DNA of 55,060 nt from Deltaproteobacteria bacterium (lineage in GTDB: Bacteria > Desulfobacterota > Desulfomonilia > UBA1062). Of this stretch, positions 33,547 through 41,702 are shown one piece after another (position 1 is the stretch's first letter; each line of letters starts with the position of its first letter). Position numbers and translations under genes: made by a program. Where the stretch lies: contig JALNWY010000003.1 in NCBI GenBank assembly GCA_023230665.1, forward strand, positions 1-55,060, written 5' to 3'. The notes beneath the pieces are model-generated. The model saw nothing but the letters and a program-made list of their open reading frames with translations, was not told where the DNA came from and made no database searches.

Positions 33547-34755
33547 TCAGTTGCAGAGCTCGAACAGCGCTGCCGCGCCCATACCGCCGCCGATGCACAT
33601 GGACTCCACGCCATACTTGGCGCCGCGCTCTCTCATCTCGGTCATGAGCTGGGCGCAGAGCTTGGCGCCCGTGCATCCGAGCGGGTGGCCCAGCGCGATG
33701 GCGCCGCCGTTGACGTTGATGATCCTCTTGTCGCTGTCGGACAGCCACAGATCTCTCTTCTCATAGAGGCCGATCTGCTGGAGCGAGTAGATGCACTGGG
33801 ATGCGAACGCCTCGTTGACCTCCCACAGGCCGATGTCCTCGACCTTCTTGCCGGTCATCTTAAGGAGCTTGGGTATTGCGTAGGCAGGGCCGACACCCAT
33901 CTCGTCGGCCCGGCAGCCGGCAACAGTATAGCACACGATCTTGGCGACGGGCTTCACGCCGAACTTTTTCACGGCCTCGCCGCTCATGACCAGCGAGCAG
34001 GCAGCACCATCCGTGGTCTGGGAGGAATTGCCTGCCGTGACCGAGCCCATGGCCGCAAACGCGGGCCTGAGTTTTGCGAGACCTTCCAGAGTGGTGTTTG
34101 CGCGCACGCCGTCGTCAAAGTCCTGGATAAAGGTTTCTTTGACCGTGATGCCGTCCTTCTCCTTGAACCGCACCGCGGGCGTGGGAATGATCTCTTTGTA
34201 CCTGCCGTTTTTCTGAGCTGCGGCAGCCTTCATCTGGGAATGATACCCGAACTCGTCCTGCATTTCGCGGGTGATCTTGTAGCGGTTGGCCACGTTTTCC
34301 GCGGTCATGCCCATGGAGATGTAGACATCCGGGCTTTCCAGCACCTGCTCCGGATGGGGCCTGGGAAGGTTCCCGCCCATGGGAACGATGGTCATGGACT
34401 CCAGGCCTGCGCCGATGGCGACGTCGCAATAGCCTGCCATGATCCTCATGGCCTGCAGCGCGATCGCCTCCAGGCCTGACGAGCAGAACCGGTTGACCGT
34501 GGCGCCGCAGGTGCTGTCCGGGAACTGAGCGATCTGGGCGATGACGCGGCCGATGTTCAGGCCCTGCTCCGCCTCGGGAAAGGCACATCCCACCAGAATA
34601 TCTTCAACGTCCTTTTTTTCGATTTCGGGTACCCTCTCCATCAGACCGTTGATAGCGGCCTTGAGGAGATCCTCAGGCCGTGTGGCCGCAAAGGCGCCCT
34701 TTCCCCTTCTGCACCCGGGGGTCCTTACCGAATTGACGATATACGCTTCTCTCAT
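33547..34755 (-). CDS. fadA: Acetyl-CoA acyltransferase (3-ketoacyl-CoA thiolase)
   Basis: 402 aa. Thiolase active-site blocks: nucleophilic Cys in VNRFCSSGLEA, EVNEAFASQ, NGGAIALGHPLGCTGAKL with His and the second Cys, and GGGMGAAALFE. It cleaves 3-ketoacyl-CoA in the last step of beta-oxidation or works in reverse. 31 bp after the FadN-like gene (34787), same operon, followed by a strong terminator. The gene order hydroxyacyl-CoA dehydrogenase/hydratase then thiolase is that of the Bacillus fadN-fadA operon. Confidence 0.93.
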   Translation of the reverse strand: MREAYIVNSVRTPGCRRGKGAFAATRPEDLLKAAINGLMERVPEIEKKDVEDILVGCAFPEAEQGLNIGRVIAQIAQFPDSTCGATVNRFCSSGLEAIALQAMRIMAGYCDVAIGAGLESMTIVPMGGNLPRPHPEQVLESPDVYISMGMTAENVANRYKITREMQDEFGYHSQMKAAAAQKNGRYKEIIPTPAVRFKEKDGITVKETFIQDFDDGVRANTTLEGLAKLRPAFAAMGSVTAGNSSQTTDGAACSLVMSGEAVKKFGVKPVAKIVCYTVAGCRADEMGVGPAYAIPKLLKMTGKKVEDIGLWEVNEAFASQCIYSLQQIGLYEKRDLWLSDSDKRIINVNGGAIALGHPLGCTGAKLCAQLMTEMRERGAKYGVESMCIGGGMGAAALFELCN

Positions 34756-34786
34756 TGGTATTCCTCCTGTTTTCTACAATTCATCA

Positions 34787-37192
34787 CTACAGCAACAACG
34801 GCTTGCCGGTCTTCATGATGTTCTCGGCCATCTTCTGGGTGTTCTCCGTCTTCCACAGGTCGACAAAGGCCTCGCGCTCGAGCTTCATGAGGTGCTCTTC
34901 GCTCACTGCGGTGCCGGAAGGAACATCGCCGCCAGACATGCAGACCGCGATCTTCTTTGCGATGAACTCCATATGAGGTGGAATGTATCCGCCGCCCCTC
35001 ATGTTCTGCATCTCGGCCCAGACCATTCCCACTGCCTCGCGGCCCAGCACCGTGATCTTGGTCTTCAGGGGCGGTGCATATCCGTCATCGACCATCTTGA
35101 GGACCTCTTTCTTGGCCTCGCCGATGAGGTTGTCCCTGTTCATGACGATGCGGTCGGTGGCTCTCAGGAAGCCTTTGTTGCGTGCATCTGCAGCCGAGTT
35201 GGAAACCTTGGCCTGCGCTACACTCATGAACGCGGGCAGGAAGAATGCCGCCAGATCGGTGATCTTTGCGGCCCCGGGCTTGGACTCGACAAAGCGCCGC
35301 CAGAGGTTGATCATGCCGCAGCCGCCGGGGACGAGACCCGCGCCGATCTCCACCAGACCCATGAAGAGGTCGCTGTTGGCGACGATCTTGTCGGCAGCAA
35401 GACAAACCTCGCAGCCTCCTCCCAGGGTGAGGCCGAACGGAGCTGCAACCACGGGGTACCTGCTGTAGCGGGTGCCCATGATGCCCTGGTGGACCAGCCT
35501 GATGAAGGAGTCGATCTCGCTGAAGTTGCCGGCCTTGGCGAGGCCCAGCATGTAGGCGAGGTCTCCGCCCGCGGAGAACGCCGGGGGCATGCCGCCTGCC
35601 TGGTTGCCGATGACCATGCCCACGCCGTTCTTGTCCACGTAGTCGCCGGCCTTCTGCATGAATTCCACCATCTCCTTGTTGATGGCGTTCATCTTGGAGT
35701 GGAACTCGAGGCAGAACACGCTGTCGCCGATGTCGATGAGCGAACAGGAAGGCGCGGTCAGCACGACCTTGTTCTCTGCCTTGAAGGTGTCGAGGTTCAG
35801 GGCCTTGGGGCTGGCCTTTACTTCCTTGTAGGAGCTGGATGCAAAGTCGAAGTAGAGCTTTTTGCCCTTCTCGATCTTGTAAAAAGAGGCAGCGCCTGAG
35901 GCGAGCATTTTCTTCACGTTCTCCGGGACCTTCATCCCGTCCTTCTCCATCTTCTCGACCGATTCTTTCACCCCGATGGCATCCCAGCTCTCGAAGGGAC
36001 CCATGGCAAAGTTGTAGCCCCACTTCATGGCGTTGTCGATCTCGACGACCGTGTCGGAGATCTCGGGGATGCGGTTCGCGGCATAGATGAACCCGCCCGC
36101 AGCAACCTTCCAGGCAAACTTGGCAGCCTTGTCGTCGCCGTAGAGCAGGGTCTTCATCTTCTCGGGCAGGGTCGCGGCCTTTTTCGCTGCTGCAAGGCTC
36201 GCATAGTCTGCCTTGCCGTACTCGACATAATCCCCGGTCTTGGGGTCGATGACCTTGCGGATCTTCTTCCACTCGGGCGTGATCTCGGTCTTGTAAAAGC
36301 CCGCCTTGGTCTTGTTGCCGAGCAGCTTCTTATCGACCATGGTCTTCACAAAGGCAGGGACCTGGAACACGTCGCGCTCCTCGTCGTTCGGGCACATATC
36401 ATAGGTGTTCTGCGACACGTGGGTCATGGTGTCCAGGCCGACCAGGTCGGATGTCTTGAAAATAGCGGTCTTGGGACGGCCCATGGGCGGTCCGAAGAGC
36501 TCGTCGACCTCGGGTATGGAGAGCCCTTCCTCGAGCATGACCTGCATGGTCTTGCCGATGCCGTGGATGCCGATCCGGTTGCCGATGAAGTTCGGGGTGT
36601 CCTTGGCCCACACGATGCCCTTGCCCAGCATCCTCTCGCCGAAGTCGGCCACGAAGTCCAGCACCTCCTGCTTCGTGAACTCGCCCGGGATGATCTCGAG
36701 CAGGTGCATATAGCGCACCGGGTTGAAGAAGTGGGTGCCGAGGAAATTCTCTTTGAACGCCTTGCTGCACTTCTCGGACATGGCTTTGAGCGGGATGCCC
36801 GAGGTGTTGGAAGAAACGATGGTATTCGGCGAGCGGATGCCGTCGATGCGAGCGAAGAGTTCCTGCTTGATCTTCAGGTTCTCCACCACGACCTCCACGA
36901 TCCAGTCGCACTCTTTGAGCTTGTCGAAGTCGTCTTCCAGGTTTCCGGTTGAGATGCGGGCGGCGTCCGCCTTTGAGAAGAACAAGGGCGGCTTCGCCTT
37001 CATAGCGGCTTCCAGGCCGGCCGTGACAATCCGGTTCCTGGCTTTGGGGTCCTTCTTCTCCTCATCTTTCAGGTCAAAGGGCACGATGTCCAACAGCAGT
37101 ACGTCGACACCCGCGCCTGCCATGAGGGCGGCTATGCCTCCCCCCATGATACCAGACCCGATAACCGCGGCCTTTTTGATTTTCCTGACCAT
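34787..37192 (-). CDS. fadN: 3-hydroxyacyl-CoA dehydrogenase/enoyl-CoA hydratase fusion (FadN-like)
   Basis: 801 aa from ATG 37192, where GGAGGAGG lies upstream; the frame extends to 37249 without a site. Order of domains: NAD-binding 3-hydroxyacyl-CoA dehydrogenase (IGSGIMGGGIAALMAGAG near the N-terminus, IVSSNTSGIPL, THFFNPVRYMHLLEIIPG, GNRIGIHGI), a second dehydrogenase repeat, then a C-terminal crotonase domain (about 510-720) with AFSAGGDLAYM and the oxyanion region FGLTLGGGCEVCLAADKI plus GLVEIGAGLVPGGCG. The order is the reverse of E. coli FadB and like Bacillus FadN. Carries out two beta-oxidation steps. Starts divergent from the methyltransferase gene. Confidence 0.93.
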   Translation of the reverse strand: MVRKIKKAAVIGSGIMGGGIAALMAGAGVDVLLLDIVPFDLKDEEKKDPKARNRIVTAGLEAAMKAKPPLFFSKADAARISTGNLEDDFDKLKECDWIVEVVVENLKIKQELFARIDGIRSPNTIVSSNTSGIPLKAMSEKCSKAFKENFLGTHFFNPVRYMHLLEIIPGEFTKQEVLDFVADFGERMLGKGIVWAKDTPNFIGNRIGIHGIGKTMQVMLEEGLSIPEVDELFGPPMGRPKTAIFKTSDLVGLDTMTHVSQNTYDMCPNDEERDVFQVPAFVKTMVDKKLLGNKTKAGFYKTEITPEWKKIRKVIDPKTGDYVEYGKADYASLAAAKKAATLPEKMKTLLYGDDKAAKFAWKVAAGGFIYAANRIPEISDTVVEIDNAMKWGYNFAMGPFESWDAIGVKESVEKMEKDGMKVPENVKKMLASGAASFYKIEKGKKLYFDFASSSYKEVKASPKALNLDTFKAENKVVLTAPSCSLIDIGDSVFCLEFHSKMNAINKEMVEFMQKAGDYVDKNGVGMVIGNQAGGMPPAFSAGGDLAYMLGLAKAGNFSEIDSFIRLVHQGIMGTRYSRYPVVAAPFGLTLGGGCEVCLAADKIVANSDLFMGLVEIGAGLVPGGCGMINLWRRFVESKPGAAKITDLAAFFLPAFMSVAQAKVSNSAADARNKGFLRATDRIVMNRDNLIGEAKKEVLKMVDDGYAPPLKTKITVLGREAVGMVWAEMQNMRGGGYIPPHMEFIAKKIAVCMSGGDVPSGTAVSEEHLMKLEREAFVDLWKTENTQKMAENIMKTGKPLLL

Positions 37193-37249
37193 TACTACCT
37201 CCTCCGTATATGGGTTATTTAAGGTAACTTCAATAGCATGAATCGCCAT

Positions 37250-37288
37250 TCAATTTATCAGGCCGGGCTGCCGAAGTCAATAAATTGA
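37250..37288. promoter_or_regulatory. Inverted repeat upstream of fadN, possible operator
   Basis: Arms TCAATTTAT (37250-37258) and ATAAATTGA (37280-37288), perfect 9-bp arms with 21 bp between them, in the divergent region between fadN and the methyltransferase gene. Two helical turns between arms would suit a dimeric regulator. Repressors of fatty acid genes (TetR or GntR type) bind such sites, but no regulator gene is adjacent. Confidence 0.4.
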
Positions 37289-37416
37289 TGGAAGGATGCA
37301 AAAAAAACACACCTTTTCTTCCATTGCAGGCAGAGGCCCTTTGGAGTATGGTCTGGTGCTCGATGGGAACGATCGCTGTCGCTTCCGAGGGAAATCGCTA
37401 AAAGGACAGACAAAGC

Positions 37417-38376
37417 ATGAAAAAGCGTGAGGCTTACGCCGGGAAACCCGTGCCACGACCGGCCCGCAGGAAGAGGCCTGACGACAAACCCTGCCGGGGT
37501 GATGACTATGAGCTCCTGGACAGCGGCAGTGGAAGAAAGTATGAACGGTTCGGACCGTACCGGCTGGTCCGGCCCTGCGCTCAGGCCATCTGGCGGCCCC
37601 GGAAGGACGCATCCCGGTGGGACGAGGCAGACGCATCCTTTGACCGGACCCGGGGAAACCAGTGGCGTCTGAAGAGACCCCTGCCCGATGAGTGGGTGAT
37701 CATGGTCTGCGGCATGCGCTTCAGGCTCTCAATCACGGATTTCGGACACCTGGGCATCTTTCCCGAACAGCAGGAGCTCTGGGGCCGGATCAGCGCCATG
37801 GTGGAGAAGGCCCATGCGGGCGAGCGCGCCCGGTCGGTGTCCGTGCTCAATCTCTTCGCCTACTCGGGCGGGGCCACCATGGCGGCCGCCAGGGCAGGTG
37901 CGCGGGTCTGTCATGTGGATGCATCCAAGGGCATGGTGAAGTGGGCCCGGGAGAACGCCTCGCTCAACGGCCTCGATCAGGCTCCCATCCAGTGGATCGT
38001 GGAGGATGTGAACAAATTTCTCGACCGTGAGATCAGGCGGGGCAAGCACTATGACGCCGTTATTCTGGATCCTCCGACCTTTGGCCATGGAAGACGCAGC
38101 GAGATCTACAAGATCGACCGTGAGCTCGCCTCCACCCTGGAGAAGTGCTGGGCCCTCATGTCGGACAATCCTTGCTTTCTCCTGCTCTCATCGCACACCC
38201 CTTCACTTACCCCTGTGGCGCTGGCAAATTTCTTGAGAATGGTCAGCGGGTCCTGCCGCGATTTCTGCATCGAAGAGGGAGAAATGCTGCTGACCGGCTC
38301 GCGGGATGTGCTCCCCGTGCCCAGCGGCGCCTATGCATGGTGGTTTCCCGGGTCGTGCCGGGAGAACAGCCCGTGA
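37417..38376 (+). CDS. Class I SAM-dependent methyltransferase (RlmI-like)
   Basis: 319 aa. SAM-binding region LNLFAYSGGATMAAARAGARVCHVD with the acidic end of strand 2, then NASLNGL, and the catalytic-site type motif ILDPPTFGHG (DPP(S/T)F) of the RlmI/YccW group of 23S rRNA m5C or C5 methyltransferases. It lacks the N-terminal PUA domain of RlmI. It overlaps the following pseudouridine synthase gene by 4 bp (GTGA), so both are probably RNA-modifying partners. Confidence 0.85.
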   Translation: MKKREAYAGKPVPRPARRKRPDDKPCRGDDYELLDSGSGRKYERFGPYRLVRPCAQAIWRPRKDASRWDEADASFDRTRGNQWRLKRPLPDEWVIMVCGMRFRLSITDFGHLGIFPEQQELWGRISAMVEKAHAGERARSVSVLNLFAYSGGATMAAARAGARVCHVDASKGMVKWARENASLNGLDQAPIQWIVEDVNKFLDREIRRGKHYDAVILDPPTFGHGRRSEIYKIDRELASTLEKCWALMSDNPCFLLLSSHTPSLTPVALANFLRMVSGSCRDFCIEEGEMLLTGSRDVLPVPSGAYAWWFPGSCRENSP

Positions 38377-39065
38377 ATACCCCGGATGCGGCGCCCTGCC
38401 CGGAGGTGCTCTATGAAGACAATCACCTCCTTGCCCTCAACAAACCGCATGGCCTGCTGACCCAGCCTGCCGGCGGTTCCCGCGACAGCCTGGAAGACCG
38501 CGCCAGGACAATGATCAGGCAAACCCGGCACAAGCCGGGCAATGTGTTTCTCCACGCGGTGCACCGTCTCGACAGGGTGGCCAGCGGCGTGGCGCTCTTT
38601 TCGCTCACGGGAAAATCCCTGAGCAGGATGAACGAGCTGATGCGCAGGCAGGAGATAACGAGAATATACCATGCCGTGGTCACCGGGAACCTCCCGGCCG
38701 ATCAGGGGACGCTCGAACACTTTCTCAGGCACTCGCGGCTCAAGTCTGTTCCGGTCGACCGCGCTCATCCGGGCGCAAAGAGAGCCGTGCTCGAATACCG
38801 GATCCTCGCACGCACAAAAAGGCTCACCCTGGTGGAGATCGCGCTGGAGACGGGCAGGTATCATCAGATCAGGGTCCAGCTCGCGGCCTCGGGGTGCCCG
38901 ATCGCGGGAGACAGCGTCTATGGGAGCGTCGAAGAGTATGTGGCAGGGGGAATCGCGCTGCACCACTGGAGAATGGAGTTTCTCCACCCGGTCAGGAGAG
39001 AGCGCCTGATCATAGAGGCCCGCTATCCCGATCAATGGCCCCTGCATCCGGCCCGCAGTGCCTAA
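38373..39065 (+). CDS. RluA-family pseudouridine synthase
   Basis: 230 aa from a GTG start inside the methyltransferase stop (GTGA overlap), with GGGAGA just upstream. Family blocks: LYEDNHLLALNKPHGLLTQP, the catalytic motif HRLDRVASG (Asp is the catalytic residue; the usual HRLDxxTSG has Ala for Thr), ALETGRYHQIRVQLAASGCPIAGDSVYG. Short, with no S4 domain, similar to RluA/TruC-like enzymes. Acts on rRNA or tRNA uridines, fitting the preceding methyltransferase. Confidence 0.9.
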   Translation: MNTPDAAPCPEVLYEDNHLLALNKPHGLLTQPAGGSRDSLEDRARTMIRQTRHKPGNVFLHAVHRLDRVASGVALFSLTGKSLSRMNELMRRQEITRIYHAVVTGNLPADQGTLEHFLRHSRLKSVPVDRAHPGAKRAVLEYRILARTKRLTLVEIALETGRYHQIRVQLAASGCPIAGDSVYGSVEEYVAGGIALHHWRMEFLHPVRRERLIIEARYPDQWPLHPARSA

Positions 39066-39646
39066 ACGTGGCAGGTTTTCCAGGGGCTCAACCACACAAC
39101 ACTCAAAAAAAATCGAGAAGACCTCGGAGTTCGTGGTCAAGCCCTTCCTGGAGAAGAGAGAGCCCCTGACCACCATGCAGCAGGACGCGGCGGGTGACTT
39201 CGACAACCTGGTCTTCAGGGCCTTTGTTGAGGTGCAGGACTCCGCTTGATCACCTGTCCCCTCAAACCGGAAGACCGCTCCCATTGAAATAACCTCTCAT
39301 CACGAATAATTCCGTCATATTCAGGATAATCGTATTCATTAACGCCTGTGAATGCCGATTGCATGCCGGTCTGATATCCGGCAAAGGGAAAGGTATATTG
39401 CGGTTTTCTCCGTCAGCGATAAGCCCAGCCTTTCCTTCTGTTTTTTGTAATATACAGAAAGATAATCAGAGAATGAGAAAGCATGGGAAAGCATGCGCTT
39501 GATTCACGAATATCATCGGCACATCCCGGCACAGTCAAAAGCTGACCGGAACAGTGCAAAACCCTCTTTGTGTTTTTTCTGCAGAAGACCTAAGAAGACC
39601 CATACAAGATAAACTTAATTTTAAAAAAAACAGGGGGATGGAGAGC
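39066..39646. other. Intergenic region, about 580 bp, without a convincing gene
   Basis: The first 180 bp carry an open frame of 63 codons on the plus strand (39058-39249; ...FVVKPFLEKREPL...) with no ribosome site and no family I know; it may be the decayed end of a lost gene. The rest (39250-39646) becomes AT-richer and holds poly-T and poly-A patches but no clear promoter or terminator. Confidence 0.4.
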
Positions 39647-40168
39647 ATGAGGGAGATCGTGGCAAGGACAGTGGTATGGCTTGCACTGGTGTTTCTGATT
39701 TTCTCGACAGGGTGCACGAAAAAAATCATGGGCACCGCAGATGAAACCGGAGCTTGGAACGGGCCCGCCGGACAGGAGACGATGAGTATGCCCAGCGGCG
39801 CAGCACAGGCACCGTCCGGAACCGTGGCCACGCTTTTCGATGGTAAAAAGGTCTACTTCGAGTTCGACAGGCACGACCTGAAGCCCGAAGGACGGCAGAT
39901 CCTCACCGGAATCGCTGCCTATCTGAGGGAGCATGACGAGCTGCGGCTCGATATCGAGGGCCACTGCGACGAACGGGGGACCAGCGAGTACAATCTCGCC
40001 TTGGGCGAACGCCGGGCCTGTGCAGCCAAGGATTTTCTCGTGGCCTTGGGAATCGATGCCTCCAGGATCGGCGCCATCAGTTATGGAGAGGAAAAGCCCG
40101 AGGACCCCGGCAAGACGGAACAGGCCTGGTCCATGAACAGGAGAGACCAGTTTCTCTTCAGCCGCTAG
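39647..40168 (+). CDS. pal: Pal-like peptidoglycan-associated OmpA-domain lipoprotein
   Basis: 173 aa from ATG 39647 (GGGGG 9 nt upstream); earlier ATGs give no proper signal peptide. Signal peptide VVWLALVFLIFSTGC with lipid-attachment Cys. Mature protein: a short linker rich in Gly and Ser, then an OmpA C-terminal domain: VYFEFDRHDLKPEG, IEGHCDERGTSEYNLALGERRA with the NxxLGxRRA-type peptidoglycan-binding segment, and ISYGEEKP. Anchors the outer membrane to the cell wall; classical partners TolAB are not in the window. Confidence 0.9.
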   Translation: MREIVARTVVWLALVFLIFSTGCTKKIMGTADETGAWNGPAGQETMSMPSGAAQAPSGTVATLFDGKKVYFEFDRHDLKPEGRQILTGIAAYLREHDELRLDIEGHCDERGTSEYNLALGERRACAAKDFLVALGIDASRIGAISYGEEKPEDPGKTEQAWSMNRRDQFLFSR

Positions 40169-40279
40169 GAAATTGTCCTCCAGGGTACAGCCCCTATGCG
40201 GCAGGAGAGCTCAAGGACCTAAAAGGCACTTCTTCACCGGTGCAATCCCATGAATGAAGATGGGGAAAGAGAATCAGAC

Positions 40280-40795
40280 ATGAAGAGGCAAATCGGTCTC
40301 CTTAGGCGCTGCCTTCTCGGCATGGCGACCGCCGGGATGCTGTTCGCCTTCTGCTCGTGCCTCAGTGCCGATGGTTCCGATGCAAAGGATCTGGTTGAAA
40401 CCCTCGACGGCATCGGTGAGTTGAGGACGTTCACATGGGCTGTCCATCAATGCATGATCCTGGATATCCTCAGCGAAAGGGGGCCGTTCACGATCTTCGC
40501 TCCGAACGAAGAGGCTTTTTTGAACCTGCCCGTCGAATCGATCGGGATGCTGTTCAGCCCGGACGACCGTGATGCCCTGGAAGGCCTGCTCGCCTGCCAT
40601 GTGGCGCCGGATGTAGTCCTGTGCTCAAGTGTGATACACGAATCCTGCACCACTGCCTTGAGCGATGAGGTGCTGACCCTCGTCCGGAAGGACGGCGCCG
40701 TCTATGTGCGGGGCGCACGGATCGTGAAACCGGACATCAGGTGCAAAAACGGGGTGATTCATATCATCGATCAGGTGATACTCAACAATGACTGA
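40280..40795 (+). CDS. Fasciclin (FAS1) domain lipoprotein
   Basis: 171 aa from ATG 40280; an earlier ATG at 40250 is not preceded by a site and would extend a charged N-terminus. Signal peptide with a Cys-containing end (MLFAFCSCLS). FAS1 domain: GPFTIFAPNEEAFLNLP (H1-like box), LLACHVAPDVVL, then GAVYVRGARIVKPDIRCKNGVIHIIDQVIL (H2-like box). FAS1 proteins mediate adhesion or protein contacts at the cell surface. Second of three consecutive envelope lipoprotein genes. Confidence 0.85.
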   Translation: MKRQIGLLRRCLLGMATAGMLFAFCSCLSADGSDAKDLVETLDGIGELRTFTWAVHQCMILDILSERGPFTIFAPNEEAFLNLPVESIGMLFSPDDRDALEGLLACHVAPDVVLCSSVIHESCTTALSDEVLTLVRKDGAVYVRGARIVKPDIRCKNGVIHIIDQVILNND

Positions 40796-40829
40796 ACCTG
40801 AACAAAAAACTTTTTAAAGAGGATGGCAT

Positions 40830-41186
40830 ATGAAAAAGATTATCAAAAGGACATGTGGTGGTTTCACTGGTATGGGCATCTTGGCGATCATCGCGGGCAT
40901 GGCGCTGTGCCTGTCGCTGAGCGCCTGCACCAAGGCCGAGGAGGCCTCCGTGGAGGCCCCGGCGGCGGAAATGATGGATCAGCCTGAAAACACCGCCGAT
41001 GCCCCTACCGTCGGGGAAGAGCTTCCTACAGCCGATGACGTCGGGGATGCAGATGCAGCAGTTCCGGCAGCAGAGGCAACGGCTGACGAGGCCCTTGCTG
41101 CACAGGCTTCGGCAGCAGAGGCGCCGGCCGACGCGACACCTGCACAGACTCCCGCAGCAGAGGCGCCGGCCGCTTCGGACAACTGA
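40830..41186 (+). CDS. Small Ala/Glu/Pro-rich lipoprotein
   Basis: 118 aa. Signal peptide IAGMALCLSLSAC ends in a lipobox. The mature part is low complexity, made of Ala, Glu, Pro, Asp and Thr (SAAEAPADATPAQTPAAEAPAA), with two copies of AAEAPA and an 18-bp direct DNA repeat (GCAGCAGAGGCGCCGGCC). Probably a flexible spacer exposed in the periplasm; no fold recognised. 34 bp after the fasciclin gene and ends at a strong terminator. Confidence 0.7.
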   Translation: MKKIIKRTCGGFTGMGILAIIAGMALCLSLSACTKAEEASVEAPAAEMMDQPENTADAPTVGEELPTADDVGDADAAVPAAEATADEALAAQASAAEAPADATPAQTPAAEAPAASDN

Positions 41187-41216
41187 CCTCCGGCTTGCCG
41201 TGCCGGCGATAAAAAA

Positions 41217-41249
41217 TGCCGGGGGCTGCTCGCCTCCGGCGTTTTTCTT
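41217..41249 (+). terminator. Rho-independent terminator after the three lipoprotein genes
   Basis: GC-rich hairpin: CCGGGGGC, 5-nt loop, GCCTCCGG, followed by TTTTT at 41242-41246, about 30 nt after the stop of the Ala-rich lipoprotein. Confidence 0.85.
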
Positions 41250-41463
41250 TGCCGACAAGATGCCCCCCTTGTACAAGGCTTTCAGCGAGCATAACCTTTT
41301 TTTTAGAGCCGCTGATGCCTAACCTGCGGGCATGACGATCTTTTCGTGATACTCCCCTTGATGACCTGAACCATGACGAAGTGAACTACTATGGCCTAAG
41401 GAGGATAGCAGTTCGCTTCTCACGCCGGCCTCTATCGCTCGCGGAAACGGCCCGGGAAATCGC

Positions 41464-41492
41464 TTGACAGGGCATGCACTTGGATCTAAGGT
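41464..41492 (+). promoter_or_regulatory. Sigma-70 promoter of the thiBPQ operon
   Basis: Perfect -35 TTGACA (41464-41469), 17 bp, then a -10 TAAGGT (41487-41492) with three of six matches. Transcription should start near 41499, about 20 nt before the TPP aptamer. Confidence 0.6.
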
Positions 41493-41519
41493 TTTTTCAA
41501 GCACAAGCTTAAGGCTGAC

Positions 41520-41636
41520 GCCTTTGCGGGAGCTCGGAAAAACCGGGCTGAGAGGGGCCCTTGATCCCGGCATATAAGGAGCTGTGGGCCTGCCCGTGGA
41601 ACCTGAACCGGATAATGCCGGCGGAGGGATGAAGGC
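41520..41636 (+). ncRNA. TPP riboswitch aptamer (THI element)
   Basis: Carries the conserved THI blocks: GGGCTGAGAG (J3/2), GAACCTGAACCGGATAATGCC and GCGGAGGGATG. P1 is formed by GCCTT (41520-41524) and AAGGC (41632-41636); P3 by CTCGG and CCGGG around an AAAAA loop. An extra segment of about 35 nt, with a possible stem GGCCC/GGGCC (41556-41560 with 41586-41590), lies between the CTGAGA block and GAACCTGA. Directly upstream of thiBPQ. Confidence 0.95.
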
Positions 41637-41651
41637 TCATGGGCAAGCAAG

Positions 41652-41681
41652 GCCATCCTCCATCGGGGGATGGCATTTTTT
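41652..41681 (+). terminator. Riboswitch expression-platform terminator
   Basis: Hairpin GCCATCC...GGATGGC with a loop of about 9 nt followed by ATTTTTTG, 15 nt after the aptamer and before thiB. TPP binding would favour this terminator and switch off the operon. Confidence 0.9.
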
Positions 41682-41702
41682 GTTTAGGGATATGAGGCGT
41701 AT

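Noticed and set aside
39058..39249. 63-codon frame after the pseudouridine synthase gene
   Set aside because: No ribosome site, no recognisable family, overlaps the end of the preceding gene; kept only as a remark in the intergenic entry.
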